Shown here piece after piece: positions 15,635 through 24,544 of a stretch of 64,000 nucleotides of DNA. The position numbers and the translations under genes were made by a program. A model generated the notes under the pieces. That model had not been told where the DNA came from. It was given only the letters and a program-made list of their open reading frames with translations, and searched no databases. Source of the stretch: Caulobacteraceae bacterium (GTDB taxonomy: Bacteria; Pseudomonadota; Alphaproteobacteria; Caulobacterales; Caulobacteraceae); NCBI GenBank assembly GCA_019748095.1, contig JAIEQA010000013.1, positions 1-64,000 of the forward strand, given 5' to 3'. Each line of letters starts with the position of its first letter. Position 1 is the stretch's first letter.

Positions 15635-16520
15635 GGGCCCGGGCCGTGTGAGCGTGGAAGACCGTCAGGGCCCGCTCGCGTTCCGCCATCAGGCTTTTGA
15701 ACGCCGGCAGCCTGCCGTCGCGCTCGATCAGGGTGGGCCGGGGGCCGAGCCAGGCCAGGGCGTGGGCATAGAGGGACCAGACGGCCTCTGCGACCGGTGC
15801 GTCGTGGGTGTCGATCAGGAGGGCGTCCCCCAGCCGTTCGTCGGCCGCGTGACCCGCCAGATGGATCTCGCCGATCGCATCCGCCGGGAGGGCCTCGATA
15901 TAGGCGCGCGGGTCACCCCCCAGATTCCGGGTGGTGACATGAACATTGTTGACGTCCAGCAGCAGGCCACATCCGGTCCGGACGACGAGTGCCTGAAGAA
16001 AGTCTGTCTCGTTCATCTCGTGTCCCTCCAGCGCGAGGTAGAGCGAGGGGTTCTCGATCAGGATCGGGCGGCCGAGCGCTTCCTGGACCCGGCCGATGTT
16101 GTCGGCGACACAGGCCAGACGGGCGCGGGTGCGCGGAAAGGGCAGCAGGTCCGGGTGGTAGACGCCGTCCTGCTGCGACCAGGCGAGGTGCTCCGACACG
16201 AGACAGGGCTCCAGCCGGTCCACGAGGGCGGACAGGCGGCCGAGGTGTCCGGCATCGGGCGGGGCCTCGCCGGCCAGCGACAGCCCGACCCCGTGAAGCG
16301 AAAGCGGCCGGGTCCGGCGGATCGCATCCAGCCAGGCCAGGCGGGGGCCGCCATCCACCATATAGTTCTCGGCATGGACCTCGAACCAGAGCCCGGTCGC
16401 CGAACACGCCAGGGCGTCCGCGTAGTGCGGGGCCTTGAGCCCGAGTCCGACCGTCATACCGCCTTCGGGGGCAGGCGGGGACGGTCGCGGGTCCGCGTCG
16501 GCGACCGGTTGGGAGATCAT
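15624..16520 (-). CDS. bufB: MNIO family bufferin maturase BufB (DUF692)
   Basis: This 298-residue TIM-barrel multinuclear non-haem iron oxidative enzyme has metal-ligand motifs HAENYM, LHGVGLSLAG, VSEHLAW, LIENPSLYL, LLLDVNNVHV and EIHLAGH. MNIO enzymes modify cysteines of a precursor peptide, here the product of the upstream bufA gene. An internal Met at residue 22 is an alternative start. Operon order bufA-bufB-bufC-doxX is complete. Confidence 0.93.
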   Translation of the reverse strand: MISQPVADADPRPSPPAPEGGMTVGLGLKAPHYADALACSATGLWFEVHAENYMVDGGPRLAWLDAIRRTRPLSLHGVGLSLAGEAPPDAGHLGRLSALVDRLEPCLVSEHLAWSQQDGVYHPDLLPFPRTRARLACVADNIGRVQEALGRPILIENPSLYLALEGHEMNETDFLQALVVRTGCGLLLDVNNVHVTTRNLGGDPRAYIEALPADAIGEIHLAGHAADERLGDALLIDTHDAPVAEAVWSLYAHALAWLGPRPTLIERDGRLPAFKSLMAERERALTVFHAHTARAHAG

Positions 16521-16533
16521 GCCGTGGCCGGCC

Positions 16534-16824
16534 TCAGCGCGTCACGGGCGTGAGCGAACCGGGCCCGCGCGGGGTCTGGATCGCGGTACAGGTGCCGGTG
16601 GGGACCAGTTTCCAGGCATTGCCCTGATAGTCCCGCCTCGAGGTGCCGGCGCAGGTCGTGCCCGGACCGGCGGCGCAGTCATTCTTGCCGGCGAGCGCGA
16701 CGCCGTAGCATTTCTCCATCGCCGGAGCCTGGCTCTGGCTGTTGGTCTGGGCGTGGGCAAGGCCGGCGCCGGCAACGAGCGCCAGGGCGGTCGCGCCGCC
16801 GATGGCGATCCGGGTTCTGTTCAT
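16534..16824 (-). CDS. bufA: bufferin precursor peptide BufA (DUF2282)
   Basis: This 96-residue precursor has a Sec signal peptide ([21 protein letters not shown]) and a Cys-containing core with [14 protein letters not shown], then GTTCAG and a fourth Cys near the end (GTC). Four Cys in this arrangement are the mark of DUF2282 bufferins, which bind copper-type metals after MNIO modification of cysteines. The frame stays open upstream to 17547, but the signal peptide and the promoter fix the ATG at 16824. Confidence 0.92.
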   Translation of the reverse strand: MNRTRIAIGGATALALVAGAGLAHAQTNSQSQAPAMEKCYGVALAGKNDCAAGPGTTCAGTSRRDYQGNAWKLVPTGTCTAIQTPRGPGSLTPVTR

Positions 16825-16873
16825 GGTGGGGGCTCCGTGGCTGTTTCCGTCCGAGGCATCGGACAGCCCCTCA

Positions 16874-16899
16874 TTCGGAGGATCCGCGCCATCCGTTAC
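16874..16899 (-). promoter_or_regulatory. SigF-type promoter of the bufferin operon
   Basis: On the minus strand GTAACG and CGAA are separated by exactly 16 bp, 49 bp upstream of bufA. This fits the SigF-type element recalled from Caulobacter better than the copy before the sigma gene and links sigma, anti-sigma and bufferin genes into one regulon. Confidence 0.55.
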
Positions 16900-17042
16900 G
16901 CCGGCGTGCTTCAGATCGACATCGGACGCAGTCCGGCGGCAGCGAACCCCTGGCCGGATCAGGGGGGACAGGCCCCGAAGCCCCGGGGCACCGCCCGGGG
17001 CGTCATACACGCCATAGTTTCGCCCCAGGGCGGGCGGCCTCC

Positions 17043-17056
17043 TGTCGTTAACGACA
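17043..17056. promoter_or_regulatory. 14-bp perfect palindrome upstream of the VWA gene
   Basis: TGTCGTTAACGACA is a perfect dyad 18 bp before the VWA-protein start, followed by a run of A. It could be an operator; no regulator can be assigned. A GGGAGG ribosome-binding site lies between it and the ATG. Confidence 0.4.
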
Positions 17057-17074
17057 AAAAACCGGGAGGACGCG

Positions 17075-18982
17075 ATGCGGATGACGGTGTTGAGGCGGGG
17101 GGTGGCGACGGTGGTCGGGCTGGCGCTCGCGGCACCCGGCGGGGTTCCCGGCGCGGCCGCCATGACCCCGGTGACCGGGCAGACCGGAACTGTGGCCGGG
17201 GACGGCGTGGTCAGCGCGGCGGCCTGTCTGCCGCTGGGGTTCGATCTGAGACCCTCGGCCGAGCGGTTCCCACCCCCTCCTCCGCCTCCCGTGGCGCGGG
17301 CCCCGGCGTCCGGCCAGGCCCCGCCGCCCCCGATCACCCTGCCGATCGAACCGACGCGGAAGGAGGATCGGGTCGCGTACGGGGCCCCTCCTCCCCCGCC
17401 ACCGCCTCCGCCTCCCCCGCCCGCCCCTCCGGCCCCGATGCGGCCACCAGTTCTCGGGACCAATGCGGCCGGCCAGGCCACGGCGGACGGGATCGTGGTC
17501 ACAGGGTCGCGCATCCTGCCCGGCCAGACGCCGGCACCTGCCGACACTGAACGCTATCCGGACGCCACGCCCAATCCCGTGAAACGGGTGGCCGAGGCCC
17601 CGGTCTCGACCTTTTCGATCGATGTCGACACGGCCGCCTATGCCAATGTCCGCCGGTTCATCGCCGACGGCGTGGCCCCGCCGCGCGACGCCGTGCGGAT
17701 CGAGGAGATGATCAACTATTTCGACTATGGCTATGCCCGGCCGGGCGGCGCGGCCGAGCCCTTCGCGGTGACGATGGCTGTGGTCGCCTCGCCCTGGTCG
17801 ACGGGTCGCCAGATCGTCCATATCGGCCTTCAGGGCCATGAACTGCCGGCCGGGGAGCGCCGGCCGCTGAACCTGACCTTCATGGTCGACGTCTCGGGTT
17901 CGATGCAGTCGCCGGACAAGTTGGGTCTGGCGCAGCAGACCATGAACCTGATCATCGACCGGCTGCGCCCCGAGGACAGGCTGGCGGTGACCTACTATGC
18001 CTCGGCGGCCGGCACGGCGGTCGCGCCGACGTCGGGATCGGAGAAGCTGAAACTGCGCTGCGCCGTGGCCTCGCTGACGGCGGGCGGGTCAACCGCAGGG
18101 GCCCGCGGGATGGTCAATGCCTATGAACAGGCCGAGGCCGCCTTCGGCGCGGACAAGGTCAACCGCATCCTGATGTTCACCGACGGCGACTTCAATGTCG
18201 GGGTGACCGACGACAAGCGGCTGGAGGACTATGTCGCCGACAAGCGCGGCACCGGCATCTATCTGTCGGTCTATGGCTTCGGGCGCGGCAACTATCAGGA
18301 CGCGCGGATGCAGACGATCGCCCAGGCGGGCAACGGCGTGGCCGCCTATGTCGACGATCTGGACGAGGCGCGGCGCTTGTTCGGGCCGGCCTTCGACCGC
18401 GGGGCCTTTCCCATCGCCGACGACGTCAAGATCCAGGTCGAGTTCAATCCCGCCCGGGTCAGCGAATACCGGCTGATCGGTTATGAGACGCGGCTGCTGA
18501 ACGAGGCCGATTTCGCCAATGACGCGGTCGACGCCGGGGAGGTCGGCTCGGGGGCCTCGGTCACGGCCCTGTACGAGATCACACCTGTGGGCGGCCCGAG
18601 CCAGATCCCCGAGCGGCGCTATGGCGGCAACCGGGCGGACCGGGCGCGGGCGGGCGGCGACCCGAACGGGGAGATCGGCTTTGTCCAGGTCCGCTACAAG
18701 CGGCCGGGCGAGGCCAACTCACGCCTGATCCAGACCGCGATCTCCGGGGCCGGATCGGGGACGGCGATGGCGGGGGCACCGGAAGCCACCCGCTGGGCCC
18801 TGGCCGTCGCGGCCTTCGGCCAGCGCCTGCGGGCCGATCCGTGGATGAGCGCCGACTTCGACACCGCCGCCATCCTGGATCTGGCCCAGGGGGCGCGAGG
18901 CGAGGACCCGTACGGCGAACGCGCGGCCTTCGTACAGATGGTCCGGGCGGCGGACACCCTGCCGGCGCGCCGCGCGCCCTGA
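17075..18982 (+). CDS. exported VWA-domain protein (YfbK-like)
   Basis: This 635-residue protein has a signal-like N-terminus, then two proline runs (residues ~69-75 and a 12-Pro run near 107-118) that probably span the envelope. A short GIVVTGSRI segment follows, like the start of TonB-receptor plug domains. The conserved [18 protein letters not shown] region leads to the VWA domain with MIDAS motif DVSGS at about 272-276 and [14 protein letters not shown]3520-type C-terminus follows. YfbK-type proteins are of unsettled function. It is divergent from the bufferin operon. Confidence 0.88.
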   Translation: MRMTVLRRGVATVVGLALAAPGGVPGAAAMTPVTGQTGTVAGDGVVSAAACLPLGFDLRPSAERFPPPPPPPVARAPASGQAPPPPITLPIEPTRKEDRVAYGAPPPPPPPPPPPPAPPAPMRPPVLGTNAAGQATADGIVVTGSRILPGQTPAPADTERYPDATPNPVKRVAEAPVSTFSIDVDTAAYANVRRFIADGVAPPRDAVRIEEMINYFDYGYARPGGAAEPFAVTMAVVASPWSTGRQIVHIGLQGHELPAGERRPLNLTFMVDVSGSMQSPDKLGLAQQTMNLIIDRLRPEDRLAVTYYASAAGTAVAPTSGSEKLKLRCAVASLTAGGSTAGARGMVNAYEQAEAAFGADKVNRILMFTDGDFNVGVTDDKRLEDYVADKRGTGIYLSVYGFGRGNYQDARMQTIAQAGNGVAAYVDDLDEARRLFGPAFDRGAFPIADDVKIQVEFNPARVSEYRLIGYETRLLNEADFANDAVDAGEVGSGASVTALYEITPVGGPSQIPERRYGGNRADRARAGGDPNGEIGFVQVRYKRPGEANSRLIQTAISGAGSGTAMAGAPEATRWALAVAAFGQRLRADPWMSADFDTAAILDLAQGARGEDPYGERAAFVQMVRAADTLPARRAP

Positions 18983-19092
18983 CCGGAGCGGGAGTGCGGC
19001 CCTCCCCCGTTCGCGCCCCTTTGGCGTCCCCCGCTCCGGCCTGATAGAAGACCCCGGACCCCCGTCCCTGCCGGGACGCTCCGGACCGAGCC

Positions 19093-21135
19093 ATGGCTGA
19101 CCGTCGCGACTTTCATTCCCCCCGCACCCACGGCTTCGTGCGGGTGGCGGCGGCGACGCCGGTGGTGCACATCGCCGATCCCGTAACCAACGGGCAGGCC
19201 CATGCGGACCTGATCCGGTCGGCGGCGGCGCAGGGCTGCGAGCTGGTGGTGTTTCCAGAGCTGTCGCTCAGCGCCTATGCCATCGACGACCTGCATCTTC
19301 AGACCGCCCTGCTGGACGGGGTGGAGCGGGCGCTGGGGACGCTGGCCGGGGTGGCGGGCGAGGCCGGGGTGGTGGCGGTTGTGGGGGCCCCGATCCGGCA
19401 CGGCGACCGGCTGCTGAACTGTGCCGTGGTGCTGGCGGGCGGCGAGATCGTGGGGGTGGTGCCCAAGACCTATCTGCCCAACTACCGCGAATACTATGAG
19501 AAGCGCTGGTTCTCGTCCGGCGACGACATCGGGGCGGAGACGCTTTCGATCGACGGGCGCGACAGCTGGATCGGGACGCGGCTGCTGTTTCAGGCTGACG
19601 ACCGGCCGGGGTTCGTGGTCGGGGTGGAGATCTGCGAGGACTTCTGGGCCCCGGTGCCGCCCTCGACCCGGCAGGCCCTGGCGGGGGCGCGGATTCTTGC
19701 GAACCTGTCGGCCTCCAACATCGTCATCGGCAAGGCGGATGAACGGGCCCTGTTGTGCGCCAGCCAGTCGGCGCGGGCCATGGCGGCCTATGTGTTCGCC
19801 GCCTCGGGCTGGGGCGAGAGCACCACCGACCTGGCCTGGGACGGTCAGGCGACGATCCATGAGCTGGGGGCGAAACTGGCCTCGGGCGAGCGGTTCGCGG
19901 TCGAGGGGCATCTGACGGTCGCCGATGTGGACGTCGAGCGGATCGGTCAGGAGCGGATGCGCAACGGGACCTTTGCCGACTGCGCCCGGCGCGAGCTGGA
20001 CGAGGAGGGGTATGTCCGGCTGGGGTTCCGCACCGCCGTCGCGGATGGCGGGGGGCTGAGGCGGCCGCTGGACCGGTTCCCGTTCGTGCCGGACGATGCG
20101 GCGCGGCTGGACCAGGACTGTTTCGAGGCCTTCAACATCCAGGTCCAGGGCCTGATGCGGCGGATGACGGCGACGGGGGCCGAGCGGCTGTGCATCGGCG
20201 TGTCGGGCGGGCTGGATTCGACCCAGGCGTTGCTGGTGGCGTGCCGGGCCTTCGACCGGCTGAATCTGCCGCGGACCGGGATCCTCGGCTACACCCTGCC
20301 GGGGTTTGCGACGTCAGAGGGGACCAAGTCCAATGCCTGGGCCCTGATGCGCGCTCTGGGGGTCACGGGCGAGGAGATCGACATCCGACCGGCGGCGGAG
20401 CGGATGCTGGCCGATATCGGGCATGCCTATGCCGACGGGCAGCCGGTGCACGACATCACCTTCGAGAATGTGCAGGCGGGTCTGAGGACCGACTATCTGT
20501 TCCGCCTGGCCAACCAGCATGGGGCCTTTGTGCTGGGCACCGGCGACCTGTCGGAGCTGGCGCTGGGCTGGGCCACCTATGGCGTCGGCGACCATATGAG
20601 CCACTACAATGTCAACGGCGGGGTGGCCAAGACATTGATCCGGCACCTGATCCGCTGGGTCGCGGGGCGGCCCGAGATGGCCGGGGCGGCCGATGTGCTG
20701 GGGGCCATTCTGGACACGGAGATCTCGCCCGAACTGGTCCCGGCGGGAGCGGACGGGAAGATCCAGTCGACGGAAGGGACCGTGGGTCCCTATGCGCTGA
20801 ACGACTTCTTCCTGTTCCACATCACCCGCTTCGGGATGACCCCGTCGAAGGTCGCTTATCTGGCGCATCAGGCCTGGGGCGATGCGGCGCGCGGGTCCTG
20901 GCCGGCGAACACGCCCGAGGATGAGCGGGTCGAATACGATCTGGCGACGATCAAGGGCTGGCTGCGGAAATTCCTGATCCGCTTCTTCCAGACCAGCCAG
21001 TTCAAACGCTCGGCCCTGCCCAACGGGCCCAAGGTGGTGACCGGCGGCTCGCTGAGCCCGCGCGGCGACTGGCGCGCCCCGTCGGACGGCAATGCGCGGG
21101 TGTGGCTGGAGGAGCTGGACGCGAACGTGCCGTAA
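19093..21135 (+). CDS. nadE: glutamine-dependent NAD+ synthase NadE
   Basis: This 680-residue two-domain enzyme makes NAD+ from nicotinate adenine dinucleotide. The N-terminal nitrilase-type glutaminase carries the catalytic triad E56, K125 and C181 ([28 protein letters not shown]). The C-terminal ATP-pyrophosphatase domain has GVSGGLDST near residues 368-376. Length and domain order match the long alphaproteobacterial NadE. A large imperfect hairpin begins 20 bp after the stop codon. Confidence 0.96.
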   Translation: MADRRDFHSPRTHGFVRVAAATPVVHIADPVTNGQAHADLIRSAAAQGCELVVFPELSLSAYAIDDLHLQTALLDGVERALGTLAGVAGEAGVVAVVGAPIRHGDRLLNCAVVLAGGEIVGVVPKTYLPNYREYYEKRWFSSGDDIGAETLSIDGRDSWIGTRLLFQADDRPGFVVGVEICEDFWAPVPPSTRQALAGARILANLSASNIVIGKADERALLCASQSARAMAAYVFAASGWGESTTDLAWDGQATIHELGAKLASGERFAVEGHLTVADVDVERIGQERMRNGTFADCARRELDEEGYVRLGFRTAVADGGGLRRPLDRFPFVPDDAARLDQDCFEAFNIQVQGLMRRMTATGAERLCIGVSGGLDSTQALLVACRAFDRLNLPRTGILGYTLPGFATSEGTKSNAWALMRALGVTGEEIDIRPAAERMLADIGHAYADGQPVHDITFENVQAGLRTDYLFRLANQHGAFVLGTGDLSELALGWATYGVGDHMSHYNVNGGVAKTLIRHLIRWVAGRPEMAGAADVLGAILDTEISPELVPAGADGKIQSTEGTVGPYALNDFFLFHITRFGMTPSKVAYLAHQAWGDAARGSWPANTPEDERVEYDLATIKGWLRKFLIRFFQTSQFKRSALPNGPKVVTGGSLSPRGDWRAPSDGNARVWLEELDANVP

Positions 21136-21154
21136 GGACCGTGGGGTAGGGTTA

Positions 21155-21231
21155 GGGGTGAAGAGTGCTAGTGCTGGTAAGCAAGGGGGGGCGTTTGATG
21201 CTTGCTCACTAGCACCAGCACTCTTCACCCC
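21155..21231. repeat. 31-bp imperfect inverted repeat downstream of nadE
   Basis: Arms 21155-21185 and 21201-21231 pair over 31 positions with one G-T wobble and two mismatches, around a 15-nt G-rich loop. Each arm has an internal near-repeat of AGTGCT. No T-run follows, so it is not a standard terminator; an RNA-stabilising hairpin or an inserted element are both possible. Confidence 0.8.
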
Positions 21232-21262
21232 TGCTCACCCGACCGCCGAAAGCCGACCCCAT

Positions 21263-21487
21263 ATGACCGACGATCCCACAAAAGATTCCAAAGGCAACAT
21301 CCTGTCGGACGGGGACAGTGTGACCCTGATCAAGGACCTGAAGGTCAAGGGCTCGGGCGGGGTGACGCTGAAGCGCGGGACGCTGGTGAAGAATATCCGC
21401 GTGACCGGGGACACCGACGAGATCGAGGCCAATGTCGACAAGGTGCGAGGCCTCGTGCTGCGGACCGAGTTCGTGCGCAAGGCCTGA
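21263..21487 (+). CDS. PhnA-domain (alkylphosphonate utilisation) family small protein
   Basis: This 74-residue protein has the PhnA C-terminal domain pattern: SKGNILSDGDSVTLIKDLKVKGS, a VTLKRGTLVKNIRV strand-turn, and a DEIEAN..VRGLVLRTEFVRK ending. The zinc-ribbon half of full-length PhnA is absent. Despite the name, the family has no firm phosphonate role. Confidence 0.9.
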   Translation: MTDDPTKDSKGNILSDGDSVTLIKDLKVKGSGGVTLKRGTLVKNIRVTGDTDEIEANVDKVRGLVLRTEFVRKA

Positions 21488-21634
21488 GGCTCTTTCGGCT
21501 GCGGTCGCCCGGAATTTATTCCGCCGCACCTCTTGCGGCGCGTTCAAGCCCGCTCCACCTCATTTCCGGTCTTTGACAGGTGAGACGAGAATTGCGGCCC
21601 GCGCCGGGGCCAACGATTTCCGATAATCTGGCAC

Positions 21635-21729
21635 GGTGACTCTGCAGCCATCCGACAGGCCGCTGAATGGGATCGCTTTTTTTCACAGAGTCACCCTGAG
21701 TCACCCAATTTCGCAGGGGTGACTCAGGG
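21635..21729. repeat. two inverted repeats built on GTGACTC
   Basis: GGTGACTCTG (21635-21644) mirrors CAGAGTCACC (21686-21695), and CCCTGAGTCACCC (21694-21706) mirrors GGGTGACTCAGGG (21717-21729), both perfectly. The four copies of the heptamer overlap in a 95-bp block that reaches the stop codon of the hydrolase gene. A run of seven T lies between the first pair. Confidence 0.75.
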
Positions 21730-22605
21730 CACGTCCCGGAGGAATTCGAAGATCGCGGACCGGGCCTCGGGCTCGTCCAGCATGGGGGCGTGGCCGATGC
21801 CGGGGACCTCGGCATAGTGCATCTCGGGCGCGGCCTTCTTCATGCGGGCGGCGATGTCTGCGCCCAGAAGGTCCGAGGTGGCTCCGCGGATCAGGAGGGT
21901 CGGGCGCTTTTTCGCCAGCCGGCGGAAGGAGGGCCACAGGTTGGGGACGAGGGCCCCGGCCCCGCCGGCACGGATCGGCACGGCGATGTCGGGGTCATAG
22001 TTCAGCACCGGTGAGCCCTCGGTACCGTCGCGGAAGATGCGGCGGGCGAAGGCGTCCCAGTCGGCATCGGTATAGTGGGGGAAGGCCACGGCATTGATGC
22101 GGCGGGCATGGTCGGCGGCGGCGGCCCAGGTCGGGGTCTCGACCGGCTGGCCGGAATAGGCGGCGATGCGGGTCAGGCCCTCGGGCGAGACGGCCGGGCC
22201 GATGTCATTCAGGATCGCGGCGGCCACGACCCGGCTCTTGAGGGCGGTGATGGCCATGGTGATCAGCCCGCCCATGGAGGTGCCGAGGAAGACCGCCCGC
22301 TCGATGCCGGCGGCCTCGAGCAGGGCCAGCACATCCTTGGCATAGACGGGAGGCTGGTAGGTCATGGGGTCCGAGGCGCGGTCCGAGCGCCCCCGGCCGC
22401 GGACATCCAGCGCCAGCACCCGGCGACCGCTGCGGGCGATCAGGGGGGCGATGACCTCGAAATCGGCAGAGTTCCGGGTCAGGCCGTGGATGGCGATGAC
22501 CGGCAGGCGGGCCGGTCCGTCCGTGCCCGGATAGTCCCGGGCGTAAAGGCTGAGCCCGTCAGCGCTGGTCCAGCGACGGTCCGCGAACAAGGTCGAGTCG
22601 GTCAA
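21724..22605 (-). CDS. alpha/beta-fold hydrolase
   Basis: This 293-residue hydrolase has oxyanion motif HGLTRNSADF, nucleophile elbow GTSMGG, acid-strand region LLIRGATSDLL and catalytic His in GIGHAPML. The DVRGRGRSDRASDPMTYQPPVYAKDV segment is typical of the family near esterases and haloperoxidases. No signal peptide is present and the substrate is unknown. Its stop codon lies inside a perfect inverted repeat. Confidence 0.88.
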   Translation of the reverse strand: MTDSTLFADRRWTSADGLSLYARDYPGTDGPARLPVIAIHGLTRNSADFEVIAPLIARSGRRVLALDVRGRGRSDRASDPMTYQPPVYAKDVLALLEAAGIERAVFLGTSMGGLITMAITALKSRVVAAAILNDIGPAVSPEGLTRIAAYSGQPVETPTWAAAADHARRINAVAFPHYTDADWDAFARRIFRDGTEGSPVLNYDPDIAVPIRAGGAGALVPNLWPSFRRLAKKRPTLLIRGATSDLLGADIAARMKKAAPEMHYAEVPGIGHAPMLDEPEARSAIFEFLRDVP

Positions 22606-22674
22606 ACAAGGGTCTCCCCGGCAACGACGCCCCCGCGTCCATCCCAGACTATTTCATGCCGCGTGGAATTGCGA

Positions 22675-23205
22675 TCAGCCGCCGAGAAGGTCGCGGACGA
22701 AATGATCCAGATTATGCCCGTCGAACAGGAAGCCGGGCAGGCCGGCGCGGCGGGCGGCCTCCAGATCGGTGGCGCGGTCGCCGATCAGGAAGGAGCGAGC
22801 CGGGTCGATATGGTGCTCGGCGATGGCGCGCAGGATCATGCCGGGATTGGGCTTGCGGTCCGGATGGTCGGGATGCGCCCATTTCGGATCCTCGGCCTCA
22901 CTGTGGAAGGGGCAGGCATAGACGGCACCGATCCGGGCCCCCTTTGCCGCCAGCCGGCGCACCAGCAGGGCGTTGAAGGCATGCATCTGGTCCTCGCTGA
23001 ACAGACCGCGCGCCACACCGGACTGGTTGGTGACGATGACCACCAGATAGCCCTGGGTGTTCAGTCGCCGGACTGCATCGGCCGCACCCGGTATCAGCGC
23101 CAGATGCTCTTCCAGATGGGGATAGCCGCTGTCGGTGATCAGAACGCCATCGCGATCCAGAAAGACGGCGGGGACGGCGGTCGGGGACGCGTTCAAGGCG
23201 GGCAA
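22675..23205 (-). CDS. HAD-IIIA phosphatase, GmhB-like
   Basis: This 176-residue HAD phosphatase has FLDRDGVL (nucleophile Asp), VIVTNQSGVARG, the zinc-loop-like CPFHSEAEDPKW and FLIGDRATDLEAA. It is closest to D-glycero-beta-D-manno-heptose-1,7-bisphosphate 7-phosphatase or histidinol-phosphatase-type enzymes; the zinc-binding Cys set is incomplete, so the substrate is uncertain. It is divergent from the sugar aminotransferase gene. Confidence 0.85.
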   Translation of the reverse strand: MPALNASPTAVPAVFLDRDGVLITDSGYPHLEEHLALIPGAADAVRRLNTQGYLVVIVTNQSGVARGLFSEDQMHAFNALLVRRLAAKGARIGAVYACPFHSEAEDPKWAHPDHPDRKPNPGMILRAIAEHHIDPARSFLIGDRATDLEAARRAGLPGFLFDGHNLDHFVRDLLGG

Positions 23206-23239
23206 CTCCGGGGACAGACGGGGGACTGGATAGAAGCGT

Positions 23240-23258
23240 GCGTTGCACGGCGCAACGC
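23240..23258. promoter_or_regulatory. inverted repeat in the HAD/aminotransferase divergent region
   Basis: GCGTTGC and GCAACGC form a perfect 7-bp dyad with a 5-nt spacer, 35 bp upstream of the HAD gene start. It may be an operator or a transcript hairpin; no regulator is identified. Confidence 0.3.
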
Positions 23259-23381
23259 GAAGTGACTCCCCCGGATTTGGCGATCGGGCCCCGGCCGGGT
23301 TAGACGGCGGCCCTGCCTTCGACCGGCCGCGCCCCGCGTATGTCCGCAGCGCCCGGCCCCGTCCCGAGAGAGGTCCCCCGA

Positions 23382-24542
23382 ATGACCATTCCCTTCATCG
23401 ACCTGCAGGCGCAGCGCCGTCGCCTCGGAGGCCGGATCGAGGCCGCCCTGATGGCCGCCGTCGAGAGCGGGGCCTATGTCATGGGCCCGCCGGTGCGCGA
23501 GTTCGAAACGGCGCTGGCCGCCTTCGGGCAAGCGAAACACGCCCTGGGCTGCGCCAACGGGACCGAGGCCCTGGTCCTGCCGCTGATGGCCTGGGGCATC
23601 CGGCCGGGCGATGCGGTGTTCGTGCCCAGTTTCACCTTCTGCGCCACGGCCGAGGTGGTGCCGTGGCTGGGCGCGACCCCGGTGTTCATCGATATCGATG
23701 CGAAGACCTACAATATGGATCCCGGCCATCTGGAGGCCGCGATCGAGGCCACGATCGCCGAAGGCAAGCTGCGGCCCAAGGTCGTCATCGCCGTCGACCT
23801 GTTCGGCCAGCCGGCCGACTATCCCGCCATCAAGGCGATCTGTGACAAACACGGGCTGAAGCTGATCGCGGATTCGGCCCAGGGGTTCGGCTGCACCATC
23901 GACGGCGAACATCCGCTGAAATGGGCCGATGTGACGACGACCAGCTTCTTTCCGGCCAAGCCGCTGGGCTGTTACGGCGACGGCGGCGCGGCGCTGACCG
24001 ACGACGATGATCTGGCCCAGGAGATGGACAGCTACCGGGTCCACGGCAAGGCGGTGGCCAAGGATCTGGTCGGCCGCACGTTCGAACACGAGACCAAATA
24101 TCTGAACATGCGGGTGGGTATGAACTCGCGGCTGGACACGGTGCAGGCCGCGGTCCTGATCGAGAAGCTGAAGGTCTTCCCCGACGAGATCGTGTGGCGC
24201 AACCGGATCGCCGCCCGCTACAACGAACTGCTGGCCCCCCACGTCACCGCGGTGCCGGTCGTGCCCGCCGGGAACGTGTCCAACTGGGCCCAGTATACGA
24301 TCGAGCATCCGGACCGGGACGGTCTGGCCAGACATCTGGCGGCCCAGGGCGTGCCCTCGGCGGTCTATTATCCGATCCCCTGCCACCTGCAGCCGGCCTA
24401 TGAGCACCATCCGCGCGGGCCACAGGGGCTGCCGGTGACCGAGGCCAAGAAGGATGTGGTCATCAGCCTGCCGATGCATTCCGATCTGGACGAGGCGACC
24501 CAGGACCGGATCGTCGCCGCCGTCGCCAGCTACAGGGCCTGA
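23382..24542 (+). CDS. DegT/DnrJ/EryC1/StrS sugar aminotransferase
   Basis: This 386-residue PLP enzyme has the family order: FIDLQAQ start, GCANGTEAL, SFTFCATAEVV, DSAQGFGC and the PLP lysine K193 in FFPAKPLGCYGDGG. It is followed at once by a Gfo/Idh oxidoreductase. Together they could oxidise and aminate UDP-GlcNAc at C3, like GnnA/GnnB or WbpB/WbpE; GnnA/GnnB would fit the 2,3-diamino sugar of caulobacterial lipid A. The exact sugar is inferred. The ATG at 23382 is preferred over an upstream frame start at 23340. Confidence 0.88.
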   Translation: MTIPFIDLQAQRRRLGGRIEAALMAAVESGAYVMGPPVREFETALAAFGQAKHALGCANGTEALVLPLMAWGIRPGDAVFVPSFTFCATAEVVPWLGATPVFIDIDAKTYNMDPGHLEAAIEATIAEGKLRPKVVIAVDLFGQPADYPAIKAICDKHGLKLIADSAQGFGCTIDGEHPLKWADVTTTSFFPAKPLGCYGDGGAALTDDDDLAQEMDSYRVHGKAVAKDLVGRTFEHETKYLNMRVGMNSRLDTVQAAVLIEKLKVFPDEIVWRNRIAARYNELLAPHVTAVPVVPAGNVSNWAQYTIEHPDRDGLARHLAAQGVPSAVYYPIPCHLQPAYEHHPRGPQGLPVTEAKKDVVISLPMHSDLDEATQDRIVAAVASYRA

Positions 24543-24544
24543 CC

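Noticed and set aside
16825-17547. Upstream extension of the bufA frame
   Set aside because: The signal peptide and the promoter candidate place the start at 16824; the extension is antisense to the VWA gene and reads poly-Gly opposite its poly-Pro.
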